A stretch of 64,000 bases of DNA from Parabacteroides sp. (GCA_019417325.1 DXVO01000017.1:35513-99512), one strand, 5' to 3'. Positions 17,545 to 28,124 are shown, numbered from the stretch's first letter. The notes: generated by a model not told the origin, from the sequence alone. Made by a program: numbers and translations.

Positions 17545-19839
17545 TTATTTTTGTGAAAGAGAGAAAGGACGGTCGCTCTGAGCAGTGCCTCTGCTTTTTT
17601 CAGGTTGGCCGCTCATTTCCAGTTTGAGGATACCGCCATTGATTATATCGCTGTACTTGATGAAGTTGCGTGTATGATTTTTGCCGTTCAGGCTGGCATT
17701 CCGGATATAGACGTTGTCTTTGCTGTTGTTATTGGCTTCTATCACGAACTTTTTGCCGTTTTCCAGCGTAATCGTTGCCTTTGGGAATTTAGGGCTGCCC
17801 AATACATACTCGTCCGTACCCGGGCAAACGCTGTAAATACCTAATGCACTTAATACATACCAGGAAGACATACCGCCCTGGTCCTCATCTCCGGGATAAC
17901 CGTTTTCCGTTCCGTTATACAAACGGTCCATCACCTGGCGAATCCAATACTGGGTTTTCCAGGGTTGCCCGGCATAGCTGTAGAGGTAAATCATATGCTG
18001 GATAGGCTGGTTTCCTTGTGCGTACTGCCCCATCTTGGCAAGTTCCATTTCCAGCATTTCATGTATTTTCGTTCCGTAAGTACCGTATTTTATCGTATTG
18101 GGCACAGAGAATACAGAGTCGATCTTGGCAACAAACTTTTCATCGCCTCCCATCAGGTCTATCAATCCTTTTACATCGTGGAAGACAGACCAGGTATAAT
18201 GCCAGGCATTTCCTTCACAATACGGACCGCCCCATTCGTACGGGTCGAAGTCCGCCCAGGAACCATCAATCTTTCGTCCGCGCATAAATCCGACGGAAGG
18301 GTCGTACACATTCTTATAGTTATACATCTGTTTGCCGAATACCTCCTGATAAAATTTGTTTCCGGTCATTTTGGCCAATTGATAACCGCAGAAATCATCA
18401 TAAGCATATTCCAGTGTTTGTGCCGTAGAGCCCATGGATTCGGGATAAGGGATATAACCGATCTGGTAATATTCTTTCCAGAGAAAACGTCCGTTGGCGC
18501 CGCCCCAGGGACCTTTGTTCATCGCTTCGTGTGCATAAGCCTTTAAAGCGCGTTCAGGGTCGAATGTCCGGATGCCTTTCGCCCAGGCATCGGCAAGTAA
18601 AGAAATGGCATGGTTGCCAATCATCCCGCCGGTTTCTCCCGGTGCCGACCAGGAAGGTAACCAGCCGCATTGTTCCTGTGCATCGAGCAATGCTTGCATA
18701 TAATGTCCCTGCATGGTAGGATGGAGAATGTTTGTCAGAGGAAATTGCGAACGGAAGGTATCCCAGAAACCATTGTCTGTAAACATATATCCATCATGTA
18801 CTTTGGAATCGTAAGGACTGAAATAGTAAGGTTCCCCGTTCTCTTTTTCTTCATAGAATTTATGGGAGAACAAGTTGGCACGGAACATGCAGGAATAGAA
18901 TGTAGTCATATCTTCTTCCGTTCCGCCTTCCACCAATACACGGTTCAAGAGCGTATTCCATTCGTTTCCGGCGGTTTTTTTCGTGTCTTCCACCGATTTG
19001 TGGTTGCCCAACTCGCGTTGCAACGTAACCAAAGCCTGTTCAGGGCTGATATAGGAGGAGGTTACTTTGGCCTGTACTTTTACGCCTTTTTTGAACTGGA
19101 CATAAGCGCCTACACCGGCACCGGAAGCTGCTAACTGACCGTTTACCGTTTGGTTGTCTTTATTATTCCAGGTGCCGTATGCCGTAAAAGGCTTATCGAA
19201 CTGGATGACAAAATAATTCATGAACTCTTTAGGTACGAAAGCCCCGTTGTTCACATAACCGGTAATCCGCCTGTTTTTCGGGTCTATCTTTACTTCGCTC
19301 ATTTTGGTATACCCGTCCAGCACAAGATAGGCATCGCCTGTGGAAGGATAGGAAAAACGGAAATGGGCGGAACGGGTAGTCGGAGACATTTCCGTGGTTA
19401 CGCCATTGTCGAATTTAACTTTATAGTAATGCGGACCGGCTATTTCATTGGCATGCGTGAAAGATAAAGCGCGTTCCTCTTCACCGACAACGAGCTTGCC
19501 TAAAACCGGCATTAAAGAAAATACACCATAGTCTCCCATCCACGGGCTGCACTGGTGGGTTTCCTGAAACCCGCGTATGGTAGTGGCAGTGTACTTATAT
19601 TTCCATCCGTCCCCGTTTTTGCCGGTCTGTGGCGACCAGGCATGCATTGGGTAAGGTACGGCTGTTGTGGGATACGTATTCCCCCAGCTAAGTTCATAAG
19701 TAGAGTTTGTCCCTTGCAGTGTATTCACATATTTGACCAGGTCTTTTTGTGCTGCGGCCTGCGAGGCTACGCCCATTCCGGCAATCAGTATGAGTGCCGT
19801 GAATAGACGTTTGATATTGAATCGGTTCTTTTTATCCAT
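17545..19839 (-). CDS. GH92 alpha-mannosidase, alpha-1,2 type predicted
   Basis: 764 residues with an SPI-like signal peptide (LFTALILIAGMGVASQAAAQ). The catalytic acid candidate is Glu542 in CEGNAWHYTW. The base pair is Asp651/Asp653 in GDEDQGGMSSWY. An adjacent His593-Glu594 (IHEMLEM) sits at the place of the His584-Glu585 pair that I recall as the +1 subsite mark of alpha-1,2-mannosidases in BT3990; the offset of nine residues is the same for all three motifs. The enzyme would trim terminal alpha-1,2-mannose by inversion. It is the last gene of the minus-strand operon. The later NEP motif of the family reads NQP here (610-612), a small deviation. Confidence 0.93.
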   Translation of the reverse strand: MDKKNRFNIKRLFTALILIAGMGVASQAAAQKDLVKYVNTLQGTNSTYELSWGNTYPTTAVPYPMHAWSPQTGKNGDGWKYKYTATTIRGFQETHQCSPWMGDYGVFSLMPVLGKLVVGEEERALSFTHANEIAGPHYYKVKFDNGVTTEMSPTTRSAHFRFSYPSTGDAYLVLDGYTKMSEVKIDPKNRRITGYVNNGAFVPKEFMNYFVIQFDKPFTAYGTWNNKDNQTVNGQLAASGAGVGAYVQFKKGVKVQAKVTSSYISPEQALVTLQRELGNHKSVEDTKKTAGNEWNTLLNRVLVEGGTEEDMTTFYSCMFRANLFSHKFYEEKENGEPYYFSPYDSKVHDGYMFTDNGFWDTFRSQFPLTNILHPTMQGHYMQALLDAQEQCGWLPSWSAPGETGGMIGNHAISLLADAWAKGIRTFDPERALKAYAHEAMNKGPWGGANGRFLWKEYYQIGYIPYPESMGSTAQTLEYAYDDFCGYQLAKMTGNKFYQEVFGKQMYNYKNVYDPSVGFMRGRKIDGSWADFDPYEWGGPYCEGNAWHYTWSVFHDVKGLIDLMGGDEKFVAKIDSVFSVPNTIKYGTYGTKIHEMLEMELAKMGQYAQGNQPIQHMIYLYSYAGQPWKTQYWIRQVMDRLYNGTENGYPGDEDQGGMSSWYVLSALGIYSVCPGTDEYVLGSPKFPKATITLENGKKFVIEANNNSKDNVYIRNASLNGKNHTRNFIKYSDIINGGILKLEMSGQPEKSRGTAQSDRPFSLSQK

Positions 19840-19881
19840 TCGTATGGTTTGAATTTGTTGATTGTTACAAATATGATTTGT

Positions 19882-21822
19882 TTATTTCTCGGTGAGGCCT
19901 TTCCATGTATCCGTACGGAACGGGGAAGCAAGCAAGCCGTCACTGTTTACCAGGTTATTGTCTGCCGGATTGTTAGACCATCCGTAACGGACTGCAACCG
20001 GTTCTTTGATTCCGTCGTTGAAGACAATCACTTTTCCATCCTGTATATAAGCCTGTGCCCAGACGAATTTCCGGTCTGCTCCGGCAATGGTAAAGCCATT
20101 GACATAGTTGTATCTGTTCTTATCGCTGGTAGATAATCCGTTGCCTGTATTGGAGAAGGACAATATGATTTTATTTCCTTCCTTTTTCATCGACTCGAAT
20201 GCCGGCCCGGCTCCCAGTATATTCTTTCCGTAAGCAATTTTCAAGGCATTTTGTGCCAGTCGTTTACCCACATCCTGTTTGTTTCTCGGGTGAATATCAA
20301 AGGCTTCCCCTATATCCGTAATAACGGCTTGTCCGGTTTTCGGCAAACGCAAAGTCATATTTTGCGCTTCACGTAGTTCCGCCCATTCGCTTTCCTGGGG
20401 TTGTGCCTCTATAGCCATAAAGTTTGCCAACTGAACCCAGATAAAAGGAAATTCATATCCCCATTGTTTACGCCAGTCGTTAATCATCAGCGGGAACAAG
20501 GAACGATATTGCCAGGCATGGGCTGTATTGTTTTCGCCCTGATACCAGATCGCCCCTTTGATGCCGTAGCCAACCAAAGGACGTATCATACCATTGTAAA
20601 GCAGGGATGAAAAACTGTTAGGACCGGAGCCTGTACTCGAAAAACCATAGGATGAACTCAGTACAGACGGTTTATAACTCCATTCTCCAGCCAAAGGATA
20701 TTTACGTCCGGCAACTTCCAGATATACTTCTTCATCTTTTGCGGACATGCCGCCGATGGCTCCTGTATCGGTCATACGCAAGGCTATCGTATTTTTGCCG
20801 CTTTTCAGTATGCCGTCTTTAATGCGGTAGTTCCTGTTGGCAAACCAGAAATCGGTTCTTCCCACTTCTACACCGTTCACATAGGTAATATCTCCGTCGT
20901 CGATTCCGCCTAACTGGATGCGGCCTTCCAGCCCGGCTGCATCTTCCGGCAATTCAATTTCTGTCCTGAACCAAACGACTCCGTCTTCATTTTTCAAATC
21001 GCCGGACCAGATAGACGGGATATGGGTCTTTTTCCATCCCGTAGTTTTCACGGCAGGGGCATACCACTTTTCAATCAGCCCTTTATCTTTTTCCATGGCT
21101 TTCTTGAAGCGTTCGATATCCTGCATGGAATATCCCAGCGCTTTTTCCAGCGTCTTGCCTTTATAAGGTGCGTATACAGGGTTCTCCATGGCAGCTTCCC
21201 AGCTTGTCCAGGTTTCTATATCCGTACCTCCCCAGGAAGAATGGATGAGTCCGACAGGAACATCCAACTCACTTTCCAGGGCTTGTCCGAAGAAATAGGC
21301 TACAGCCGAAAAAGTAGGGCTTGTCAGCGGGTTGCATTCTTCCCATGAAGCCGCCTGTATGTCGTCGCACTCGTTTGTCTGTATCGTTTTAGGAACGGTA
21401 AGCAAGCGGATTTGTTTGTTTTCAGACTGGCGGATGGCTTCTTCCGCATTATGTGCCCCACTCAGGTTAAATTCCATATTGGATTGCCCGCTGCATAACC
21501 AGACATCCCCGATCAGGATATTATCTAACGTGATGGTATTGTCGTTTCCTTTGACTGTCATCTCAAAAGGACCTCCGTATTTCATGGAGGGCAGTTCTAC
21601 CTGCCAGCGACCGTTCTTGTCTGCCTTTACCGTTACGTTCGTTCCGTTAAATGAAACGGCAACGGTTTCTTTCTTTTCCGCTTTTCCCCAGATACGGATA
21701 GGCATATCCCGTTGAAGTACCATATTATCGGAGAAGAAATGCGGCAGGCTGACAGTCGCCTGCATAAAGCTACTGAGCAATAACCCGGCAACTAATAATG
21801 ATGGTTTGAAAATCTTTCTCAT
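19882..21822 (-). CDS. Sialate O-acetylesterase-like SGNH esterase (long form with jelly-roll insert)
   Basis: The Met at 21822 is chosen because it opens the signal peptide (MRKIFKPSLLVAGLLLSSF). The longer frame to 21852 adds ten residues before it. 646 residues: beta-sandwich (LPHFFSDNMVLQRDMPIRIWGKA), SGNH block CSGQSNMEF with Ser114, and Asp509/His511 in EAFDIHPRNK as likely remaining catalytic residues. Between about 212 and 385 lies a galactose-binding-like jelly roll (VVWFRTEIELPEDA, GGIDDGDITYVNGVEVG), the usual insert of the long family members. It sits between two GH92 genes in one operon, so it probably deacetylates mannose-rich glycans ahead of the mannosidases. Confidence 0.9.
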   Translation of the reverse strand: MRKIFKPSLLVAGLLLSSFMQATVSLPHFFSDNMVLQRDMPIRIWGKAEKKETVAVSFNGTNVTVKADKNGRWQVELPSMKYGGPFEMTVKGNDNTITLDNILIGDVWLCSGQSNMEFNLSGAHNAEEAIRQSENKQIRLLTVPKTIQTNECDDIQAASWEECNPLTSPTFSAVAYFFGQALESELDVPVGLIHSSWGGTDIETWTSWEAAMENPVYAPYKGKTLEKALGYSMQDIERFKKAMEKDKGLIEKWYAPAVKTTGWKKTHIPSIWSGDLKNEDGVVWFRTEIELPEDAAGLEGRIQLGGIDDGDITYVNGVEVGRTDFWFANRNYRIKDGILKSGKNTIALRMTDTGAIGGMSAKDEEVYLEVAGRKYPLAGEWSYKPSVLSSSYGFSSTGSGPNSFSSLLYNGMIRPLVGYGIKGAIWYQGENNTAHAWQYRSLFPLMINDWRKQWGYEFPFIWVQLANFMAIEAQPQESEWAELREAQNMTLRLPKTGQAVITDIGEAFDIHPRNKQDVGKRLAQNALKIAYGKNILGAGPAFESMKKEGNKIILSFSNTGNGLSTSDKNRYNYVNGFTIAGADRKFVWAQAYIQDGKVIVFNDGIKEPVAVRYGWSNNPADNNLVNSDGLLASPFRTDTWKGLTEK

Positions 21823-21862
21823 ATTTACTTTATATATATTTATTATACTCACTTGTCAACTG

Positions 21863-24187
21863 TCAATTTTCACTTGTCTTTCCCCACTCTTTATTCGGAG
21901 TAGCTCCCAGTTCTATTTCCAAAGTACCGCCAGCCATGATATCCTGGTAATCGATGTAGCATTTTGTATATGTTTTACCATTTAACCGTGCCGATTGGAT
22001 GTATGTGTTTTCAGGCGAATTATTCTGTGCCAGAATCGTAAAGGTTTTTCCTTTTCCGACCTGTATGCCTATATGGTCGAATAGGGGTGCCGTTATTTCA
22101 AAGCGGGTTTCTCCCGGACAGACCGGATGAATGCCGCAAGCTGCCAGTACATACCATGCCGACATCTGTCCTACGTCTTCGTTTCCAACCAATCCTTCAA
22201 CGGCATTTTTATACGCTCTTTCGCAGATAAAGCGGCTCCATTTCTGGGTTTTCCAAGGTTCCCCCAAACGGTTGTACAGGAACGGGACATGGTGCACCGG
22301 TTCGTTTGCATGGTTGTAATAGCTGTTCCACAGGAAACTGGAAGGTGTTTTTTCAAACATATTGTCGAGGTCGGCAACCACAGCTTCTCTTCCTCCTTTT
22401 AAAGCCACCATCCCTTCTATATCATGCGGGACGAACCAGCCTTGCTGCAATTCGTTACATTCCATACAGCCATACCATTCCTGCAAACGTCCTTCTTTCG
22501 GCCAGGCAACAAAAGAACCGTCTTCCTGCCGGGGGCGGAAACTTTTCTTTTCAGGGTCGTAAATCTTGCGGTATGCCTGCGAGCGTTTCCGGTATTTCTC
22601 CTGGTCTTCCTTCTTTCCGAGTTGGCGTGCCAGTTCCGACATGCACCATTCCGTATAACCGTATTCCAATGTTTTGGATATGCCTGTAGGATCCGGCGTA
22701 TATCCTAATTCCCCGTTTCCGAATTTTTCTGAAGAATTGATGGCATATCGGTACCCTTTTTCCATATCGTATCCACGAATGCCTTTTGCATAAGCATCAG
22801 CCAATACGGAAATCGCCGGATTGCCTAACATACATCCGCTGTAGGCATTCAGGAACTCCCAACGTTCGTAATATTCGTTTCCACTCTGCTCAGCCAATGT
22901 TATTAATGAATTTAACAAATCGTTGATTAATTGCGGATTGATGATTGTTTGCAAAGGCATCTGGCTGCGGAACACATCCCATCCGCTGAAAATAGTTCGT
23001 TTGGTGAACACATCGGAAGCATGTACCTTTCCATCCGCTCCCGGATATTCTCCGTTTACGTCGGAAAAAATACGGGGGTCGATCATGGTATGGTAAAGCG
23101 ATGTATAAAAAATAGTCTTTTGTTCTTCATTCTTACCTTCCACGGCAATTTTACCCAATGCCTTATCCCATAGGAGGCGGCTGTTTTCATAGACGGAATC
23201 AAAGTCCCAATTCGGTATTTCCGCTTTTAGGTTCTTTTCCGCCCCTTCAAGGCTGGTAAAAGAAATCCCGGTTTTCAGCAATATCTGTTCCTCTTTCCCG
23301 GTTTCAAACTCAGAATAGAAACCCAGATGTTTCCCTTTAAATTCTTTTATATCCGGTATTACCTGTGCATTCGCTATTAGTTGCTGATACGCGTCGCTTT
23401 CTATATTTTCCCTTTTGCGGGGTTGTCCGTCCGGTATATCGGCGCTCCATACTCCGTATTTCTTTAACGGCTTGGAGAACTGGGCATAAAAGAACACGGT
23501 ATAATCGGCATTCCCGTCTCCATTGCCCCAACCTCCGCCATCCGGCGTGCATATCATCTTTCCTGCGATAGTATGGTCGTCCACTACTTTCACTTCCTGC
23601 CAGGTGGAGGTTCCGCCCACACGGCGTGCCAGGTCTATTTGGATACGCGACTGTTTATTCTCAGGGAAAGTGAAACGAAGCATCCCGCTATGTGGGGCGG
23701 CTGTTGCTTCCGAACGAATCATGTAGTCACTTAGCAGAACCGAATAGTAACCGGCTTTTGCCTGCTCCGATTTTTTATCATAACGGGAACGGTAGCCTGC
23801 ATCCGGATTATCCGGCTTGCCGGAATTGGTTTTCATTTCCCCGGTAGTCGGCATTACCAGAAAATTCCCTAAATCACCGTACCAGCCAATTCCGCTCATT
23901 TGGGTGAAAGCAAAGCCTTCTATACTTTCATGTTCGTAACTGTACCCGGGACCGTTATCTCCTCCGGTAATTGTGTTCGGGCTTACCTGAACCATGCCAT
24001 AGGGTGTTGTTGCTCCCGGAAATGTTTTTCCTAACCCATGATAAGCTCCTGCGGCATCGACATTTGTACTGGCTCCGATGAACGGATTGACGTAATCCGA
24101 TACATGCAGGGGAGTCTCCGCCCGGTCTGTAACGGAACTGCAACCGGTCAATGCAACGCTGATTAGAATGCCTACTAGTTTATTCAT
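21863..24187 (-). CDS. GH92 alpha-mannosidase lipoprotein
   Basis: 774 residues with a lipobox (SVALTGC, Cys16), so it is predicted to be membrane-anchored and perhaps surface exposed. GH92 landmarks: N-terminal YVNPFIGASTNVDAAGAYHG and FPGATTPYGMVQVSP, acid candidate Glu576 in MECNELQQGWFVPHD, base Asp671 in GNEDVGQMSAWY, and HANEPVHHVPFLYN in front of it. The His-Glu pair typical of alpha-1,2 enzymes is not found at the matching place, so another linkage (alpha-1,3, alpha-1,4 or alpha-1,6) is likely. It lies 14 nt downstream of the GH38-like gene and 40 nt upstream of the esterase gene, all in one transcript. Confidence 0.93.
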   Translation of the reverse strand: MNKLVGILISVALTGCSSVTDRAETPLHVSDYVNPFIGASTNVDAAGAYHGLGKTFPGATTPYGMVQVSPNTITGGDNGPGYSYEHESIEGFAFTQMSGIGWYGDLGNFLVMPTTGEMKTNSGKPDNPDAGYRSRYDKKSEQAKAGYYSVLLSDYMIRSEATAAPHSGMLRFTFPENKQSRIQIDLARRVGGTSTWQEVKVVDDHTIAGKMICTPDGGGWGNGDGNADYTVFFYAQFSKPLKKYGVWSADIPDGQPRKRENIESDAYQQLIANAQVIPDIKEFKGKHLGFYSEFETGKEEQILLKTGISFTSLEGAEKNLKAEIPNWDFDSVYENSRLLWDKALGKIAVEGKNEEQKTIFYTSLYHTMIDPRIFSDVNGEYPGADGKVHASDVFTKRTIFSGWDVFRSQMPLQTIINPQLINDLLNSLITLAEQSGNEYYERWEFLNAYSGCMLGNPAISVLADAYAKGIRGYDMEKGYRYAINSSEKFGNGELGYTPDPTGISKTLEYGYTEWCMSELARQLGKKEDQEKYRKRSQAYRKIYDPEKKSFRPRQEDGSFVAWPKEGRLQEWYGCMECNELQQGWFVPHDIEGMVALKGGREAVVADLDNMFEKTPSSFLWNSYYNHANEPVHHVPFLYNRLGEPWKTQKWSRFICERAYKNAVEGLVGNEDVGQMSAWYVLAACGIHPVCPGETRFEITAPLFDHIGIQVGKGKTFTILAQNNSPENTYIQSARLNGKTYTKCYIDYQDIMAGGTLEIELGATPNKEWGKTSEN

Positions 24188-24201
24188 CTGACTGTATGTT
24201 T

Positions 24202-26703
24202 TTAGTATTGTTTAATCCTGAATGTTTTCATTCCGAATTGAGGGATATGGAAAGACAGAACCTGCCTGTTTTTCTCTTTTTTACAAGCGTACTCTTTTAT
24301 TTTCTCATTCTCCAGATTGATTTCTTCCACGGAAGCCGGAGTAAACGGCAATGCAAAGGTCTTCGTTCCGCTTGTTCCTTCGTTATAAAGGCGGACAATT
24401 AAATCATTGCCGTCATAATAAGCCGTACTTAAGAGCAAATCCTTATCCGGTGTACTCAATAAAGAGGCGGATGGGTGGTCTGAGGCTTCATACAAAGCGA
24501 CCAGCGGCTCATCTCTTTTCGCGTTTTCAAAAGATATATGGGCTTTATCCCACATACCGCTGTGAGGCAGAAAGCTGTAATTAATTTCCGTTTGTTCCTT
24601 TATGGCATAATCCCGTCCCCACAGCCCGCCGCCTGAATACTGGACGGTCAGTCCCAGCGGATAGTCTGCGCCATGCAGGTAGCTGGTGGTATGGTCTGTA
24701 AACAGGCAGAAAGCCCGGTCGTTTTGTTTGTCGTACAAGTCGACCCAATTCAGGATGACATTATTCTTTATGCTGTCCCAACGGTTGAAAAAGGTATTTT
24801 GTAACTTACTTTCACAAACATCGAAAGGGGCGTTTTTATAAATTTGCCGGTTACCTGAAAGGACAGGGAAAAGCAGATGCAGTTTATAACGGTCGTCATA
24901 GTAGGTTTTGCGGACTTCCTGCATCTTGCTGGTTTCTTTTCGTTCCCCGATTCTGGAATTACCTTGCCAATCGATAACCAGCCGACAGTCAATCCGGGGT
25001 TCTCCTTTCTTTAGTGTCAGATATTGTGTAAACGGATGCCGTCCTATCTTTCCTCTGACGGAGACGGTTGTCATTAAAGCGCCGTCCGTTTCTACAGATA
25101 CATTTGCCGGAGTTGAAGCAGAAGATAAGAAACCGCCTTCTTCATAAAAGTTGCCGCGTAGTTCGTTGAAGGCATAACCTGCCCTGCTATCTATCCATTC
25201 TTTCTTTTCTTTTTTATTATAGAGGGATATGATTGTCCCTCCTTTTTCCGGTGCAATCTCTATCCGGTATAAGTCGTTTTCAACAAGCAGGTGGTTGTTT
25301 GCCAGTCTTTGGGTTTGTGTTTCTTTACTTTTGGATGCTTTCCCTTCTTTCAGGGAAAAAGAAGTATAGCCCATTGCCGGAACATCCGCTGGGAATACAA
25401 TTTCATCGGCTGATATTCTCTGATAGGGAACGGTTTTGCCTGAACGGTTTTTCACAACGAACGGAGTGGTATTCCACGGAGCATTTATTTTACAATGAAC
25501 GAATTCCTTGCGGTCTGCTCCGGTTGTATTATATACCCGTATATTGGAGTTATCCGTTTGTTGGGGAGCAATCAGGCGGTCGCATATGCCGTTGCTTTCG
25601 GTTGTGTACAGGCGTACGTTTTCCGCCCAGGTTTTTCCGGTACTTCCCATATTGTTGTAGGGAACAATCCAACAGTCGTGGTGTTGCGACATCAATAAGT
25701 TGCGCCATGCCCTGTCGAACGCTTTATCATCCCAGGCTTTCCGGTCGTAATACTTTTGCAAGGTTGCTATTTTTTCGGTCTGTACCAGTTTTTGTTCGGT
25801 AACCCGTATCTCCTGCGATAGTTTTTGCAGCACCTGGCTTCCCCACATTAAAGATACTAATACGTCTTCCTGACTGACTCTCCAGTCTTTAGCCGCCAGT
25901 TTGCCTGCTATCCGGTTTAAATAATCAGTCCATAAAGTATAGGTACCCGAGGCTTTTTCCGGTGCGCCAAGCCACGGCCCGTTTTTCCATCCGGCATCTT
26001 GGTAACACATACCTACCGGATTTTTTATACCGCCCTCTTTGCAGGCGTTGAGGTATTTGGAAGAATTGTTCCATGCGGTTGTCTGCCAGGTGGAATTGTC
26101 TTCCAGTTTTTCCACACTGTAACGGGGAACGGTCAGCATTTGGGTGCTGTCCGGCCCTATCCAGTTTACCAAATCGTTCCCGTAAGCCACCATATATCCT
26201 CCATAGCAGGTGTCCGGGTTTTTCAGTACGGCATACCGGAAACCGAACAAGCGGAGTATTTGTGGCAAAGCGCTGGTGAAACAAGGTTCTTCCACGGCAT
26301 AGGTATGGAAGGAAAGAGCAGGGAAATGGGCTCTCAATAACTTCATACCATAAGAAAACTGCCGTATCAGGCTCTCTCCCGATATATTGTAACAATAAGG
26401 TTGCGAATAGGTAGGGTTGGTAAATTCGATAAGCCGTCCGTCTTCTTTTGCCAGAAATTGCTGAAACTCCCTATATGTATCCGGTACCCAGACTTTTACC
26501 GAGTCGAATGTCTCCGGTTCCAATTCCAGATTAATCCGCCAGCCTGGATTTTCTTTCAGCTTATCCATCATAAATGCGGTCTGCCATTTCGGGTAATGCC
26601 CGAACACGCCTCCGTGGTATCCGTCGGCAAAATAGACAGACTGCGCGTTCAATCCTCCCAATCCTATCAGGGCAATGAGTGATGATACGATTTGTTTTCT
26701 CAT
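24202..26703 (-). CDS. GH38-like alpha-mannosidase, divergent
   Basis: 833 residues with a short signal peptide (MRKQIVSSLIALIGLGGLNAQ). The middle carries LLMSQHHDCWIVPYNN (Q340-H341-H342-D343), the GH38 metal-site motif, preceded by a helical region. The C-terminal half is a beta-sandwich (RIEIAPEKGGTIISLYNKKEK, then GEPRIDCRLVIDW) as in GH38 mannosidases. The N-terminal metal motif is unusual: in place of the common NDPGW-type string it reads FADGYHGGVFGHYP. GH38 enzymes retain configuration and need a divalent metal. The gene sits among GH92 and GH130 genes, which supports an alpha-mannosidase role. I could not place the nucleophile Asp with confidence. Confidence 0.8.
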   Translation of the reverse strand: MRKQIVSSLIALIGLGGLNAQSVYFADGYHGGVFGHYPKWQTAFMMDKLKENPGWRINLELEPETFDSVKVWVPDTYREFQQFLAKEDGRLIEFTNPTYSQPYCYNISGESLIRQFSYGMKLLRAHFPALSFHTYAVEEPCFTSALPQILRLFGFRYAVLKNPDTCYGGYMVAYGNDLVNWIGPDSTQMLTVPRYSVEKLEDNSTWQTTAWNNSSKYLNACKEGGIKNPVGMCYQDAGWKNGPWLGAPEKASGTYTLWTDYLNRIAGKLAAKDWRVSQEDVLVSLMWGSQVLQKLSQEIRVTEQKLVQTEKIATLQKYYDRKAWDDKAFDRAWRNLLMSQHHDCWIVPYNNMGSTGKTWAENVRLYTTESNGICDRLIAPQQTDNSNIRVYNTTGADRKEFVHCKINAPWNTTPFVVKNRSGKTVPYQRISADEIVFPADVPAMGYTSFSLKEGKASKSKETQTQRLANNHLLVENDLYRIEIAPEKGGTIISLYNKKEKKEWIDSRAGYAFNELRGNFYEEGGFLSSASTPANVSVETDGALMTTVSVRGKIGRHPFTQYLTLKKGEPRIDCRLVIDWQGNSRIGERKETSKMQEVRKTYYDDRYKLHLLFPVLSGNRQIYKNAPFDVCESKLQNTFFNRWDSIKNNVILNWVDLYDKQNDRAFCLFTDHTTSYLHGADYPLGLTVQYSGGGLWGRDYAIKEQTEINYSFLPHSGMWDKAHISFENAKRDEPLVALYEASDHPSASLLSTPDKDLLLSTAYYDGNDLIVRLYNEGTSGTKTFALPFTPASVEEINLENEKIKEYACKKEKNRQVLSFHIPQFGMKTFRIKQY

Positions 26704-26732
26704 GATATTAACTATTGGTCTGTTTTTTATTT

Positions 26733-28124
26733 TTATATCTGCACTAATTCGATTCTCCTTATTTTTGGTTGTGCAATCGAGTAAATCATATTGACAAGCA
26801 GTTCCATTTCCTTATTCCATGCTTCGCGTATTTCCGGATGCATCGCCTTGGTAAAATTGTCGATATGTCCCTGCAAGAAAATGTTTGCATGCAGGTTGGC
26901 ACGGATAGAGTCCATTGCCACATGATTATCGGCAAATAAAAGTCCTTTATTTTTTAAGATGGCAAATTCCGTCCAGGCATATTCGCGGAAACGTTTCTCT
27001 ATTTCCCAACGTTCTTCGTTCAGGTGCATGATTTTTACTGCCTGCTGATATTGGGGGGTGTTTGTCAGCTCTGCCATATTGATGCCTTTTGCCAAGTCTT
27101 CTGCCGGGAAAGCGGCGATTTCTTCTCCGTCTATTTTCAGGGTATAATTACCTTTCAGGCCTTTAACCTGCAATACTTCCCGGTTAATATCCCGTATAAG
27201 CGGAACATATTGGGTTGCCATCGCCTGGCTTCTCTTTTTACCCCAGCCACGCGGCACTGTATCCATAGGATAAGGCAATGCTTTTGCGAGATAGTTGAAT
27301 GAAAGGTTCCCGTTCTGTTTTTCCACATTACTGATATAGCAGTTGTTTTGTGTCTCCACCTTCTTGTCTGTAGCATTTACACAAATTTCGGCAACCGGTT
27401 TTCCGGCAAGTCCCTGTGATTTAAGGAAGAAATAAGCCATCAGCATATTTCCGTCGTTATCCGGGTGGATACGGTCGCCCTGCATTAAGGTGAACTCCGG
27501 ATTCTTGGCTTGCTGCTCTGCATTAATCTGTAAGATGGGGTTGTGGAAATCTACGAAAGCCCAGTCGTTTTTCTTTGCCGCATCCACCTGCATGGCAATG
27601 ATTTTCCGAATTGTCGCATTTTTGTTCGGGAACGGCTTGTTGTCTGCATTCTTCCAAGTTTCGTCGTAAGGCGAACCGCCAATCATAACTACTTTTGCTT
27701 CCGGATGCCCTTTCATTATTTTTTGCATAGCCTGGAATGTCGTGTCCACTCTTTGCAACTGTTTTTCTACGAATTGGGCGGCGTCATCCCGGAAATATTC
27801 GTAATAACCGCTGTCGTTCATGCCGAAAGTCAAAGTCAGTACCGTAGGTTTTTTTGCATATGCATCTTCTTCGAGGCGGTTCAGCATATCCCAGGAAGCA
27901 TCGCCTCCGATACCGGCACTATACATTTGCATACGCTGGTCTGGAAAACGGGTCATATAATATAACCAGATATACGAATGATAATGTCCCCCTTCGGTAA
28001 TACTGTTTCCTACGAAGACTACCCGGTCGCCGGCTTTAAATGGTTCCGGCGCTTTTTGGGCGGACAAAGATTGTACAGCCAGCAAAGCGGAGGCTATGAA
28101 TGTTGTTATGTGTTTCATTTTCAT
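26733..28124 (-). CDS. SGNH/GDSL-family hydrolase
   Basis: 463 residues with signal peptide (ITTFIASALLAVQSLSAQ). SGNH blocks are complete: VFVGNSITEGG with Ser41, GIGGDASWDM with the block-II Gly, FGMNDSGYY with Asn103, and GDRIHPDNDG with Asp217/His220. These residues make an esterase or lipase of the GDSL type, probably a carbohydrate deacetylase given its neighbours. The C-terminal 200 residues form a less typical extension (NEERWEIEKRFREYAW). The start codon overlaps the stop of the upstream GH130 gene by one base (TAATG), which points to translational coupling. Confidence 0.88.
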   Translation of the reverse strand: MKMKHITTFIASALLAVQSLSAQKAPEPFKAGDRVVFVGNSITEGGHYHSYIWLYYMTRFPDQRMQMYSAGIGGDASWDMLNRLEEDAYAKKPTVLTLTFGMNDSGYYEYFRDDAAQFVEKQLQRVDTTFQAMQKIMKGHPEAKVVMIGGSPYDETWKNADNKPFPNKNATIRKIIAMQVDAAKKNDWAFVDFHNPILQINAEQQAKNPEFTLMQGDRIHPDNDGNMLMAYFFLKSQGLAGKPVAEICVNATDKKVETQNNCYISNVEKQNGNLSFNYLAKALPYPMDTVPRGWGKKRSQAMATQYVPLIRDINREVLQVKGLKGNYTLKIDGEEIAAFPAEDLAKGINMAELTNTPQYQQAVKIMHLNEERWEIEKRFREYAWTEFAILKNKGLLFADNHVAMDSIRANLHANIFLQGHIDNFTKAMHPEIREAWNKEMELLVNMIYSIAQPKIRRIELVQI

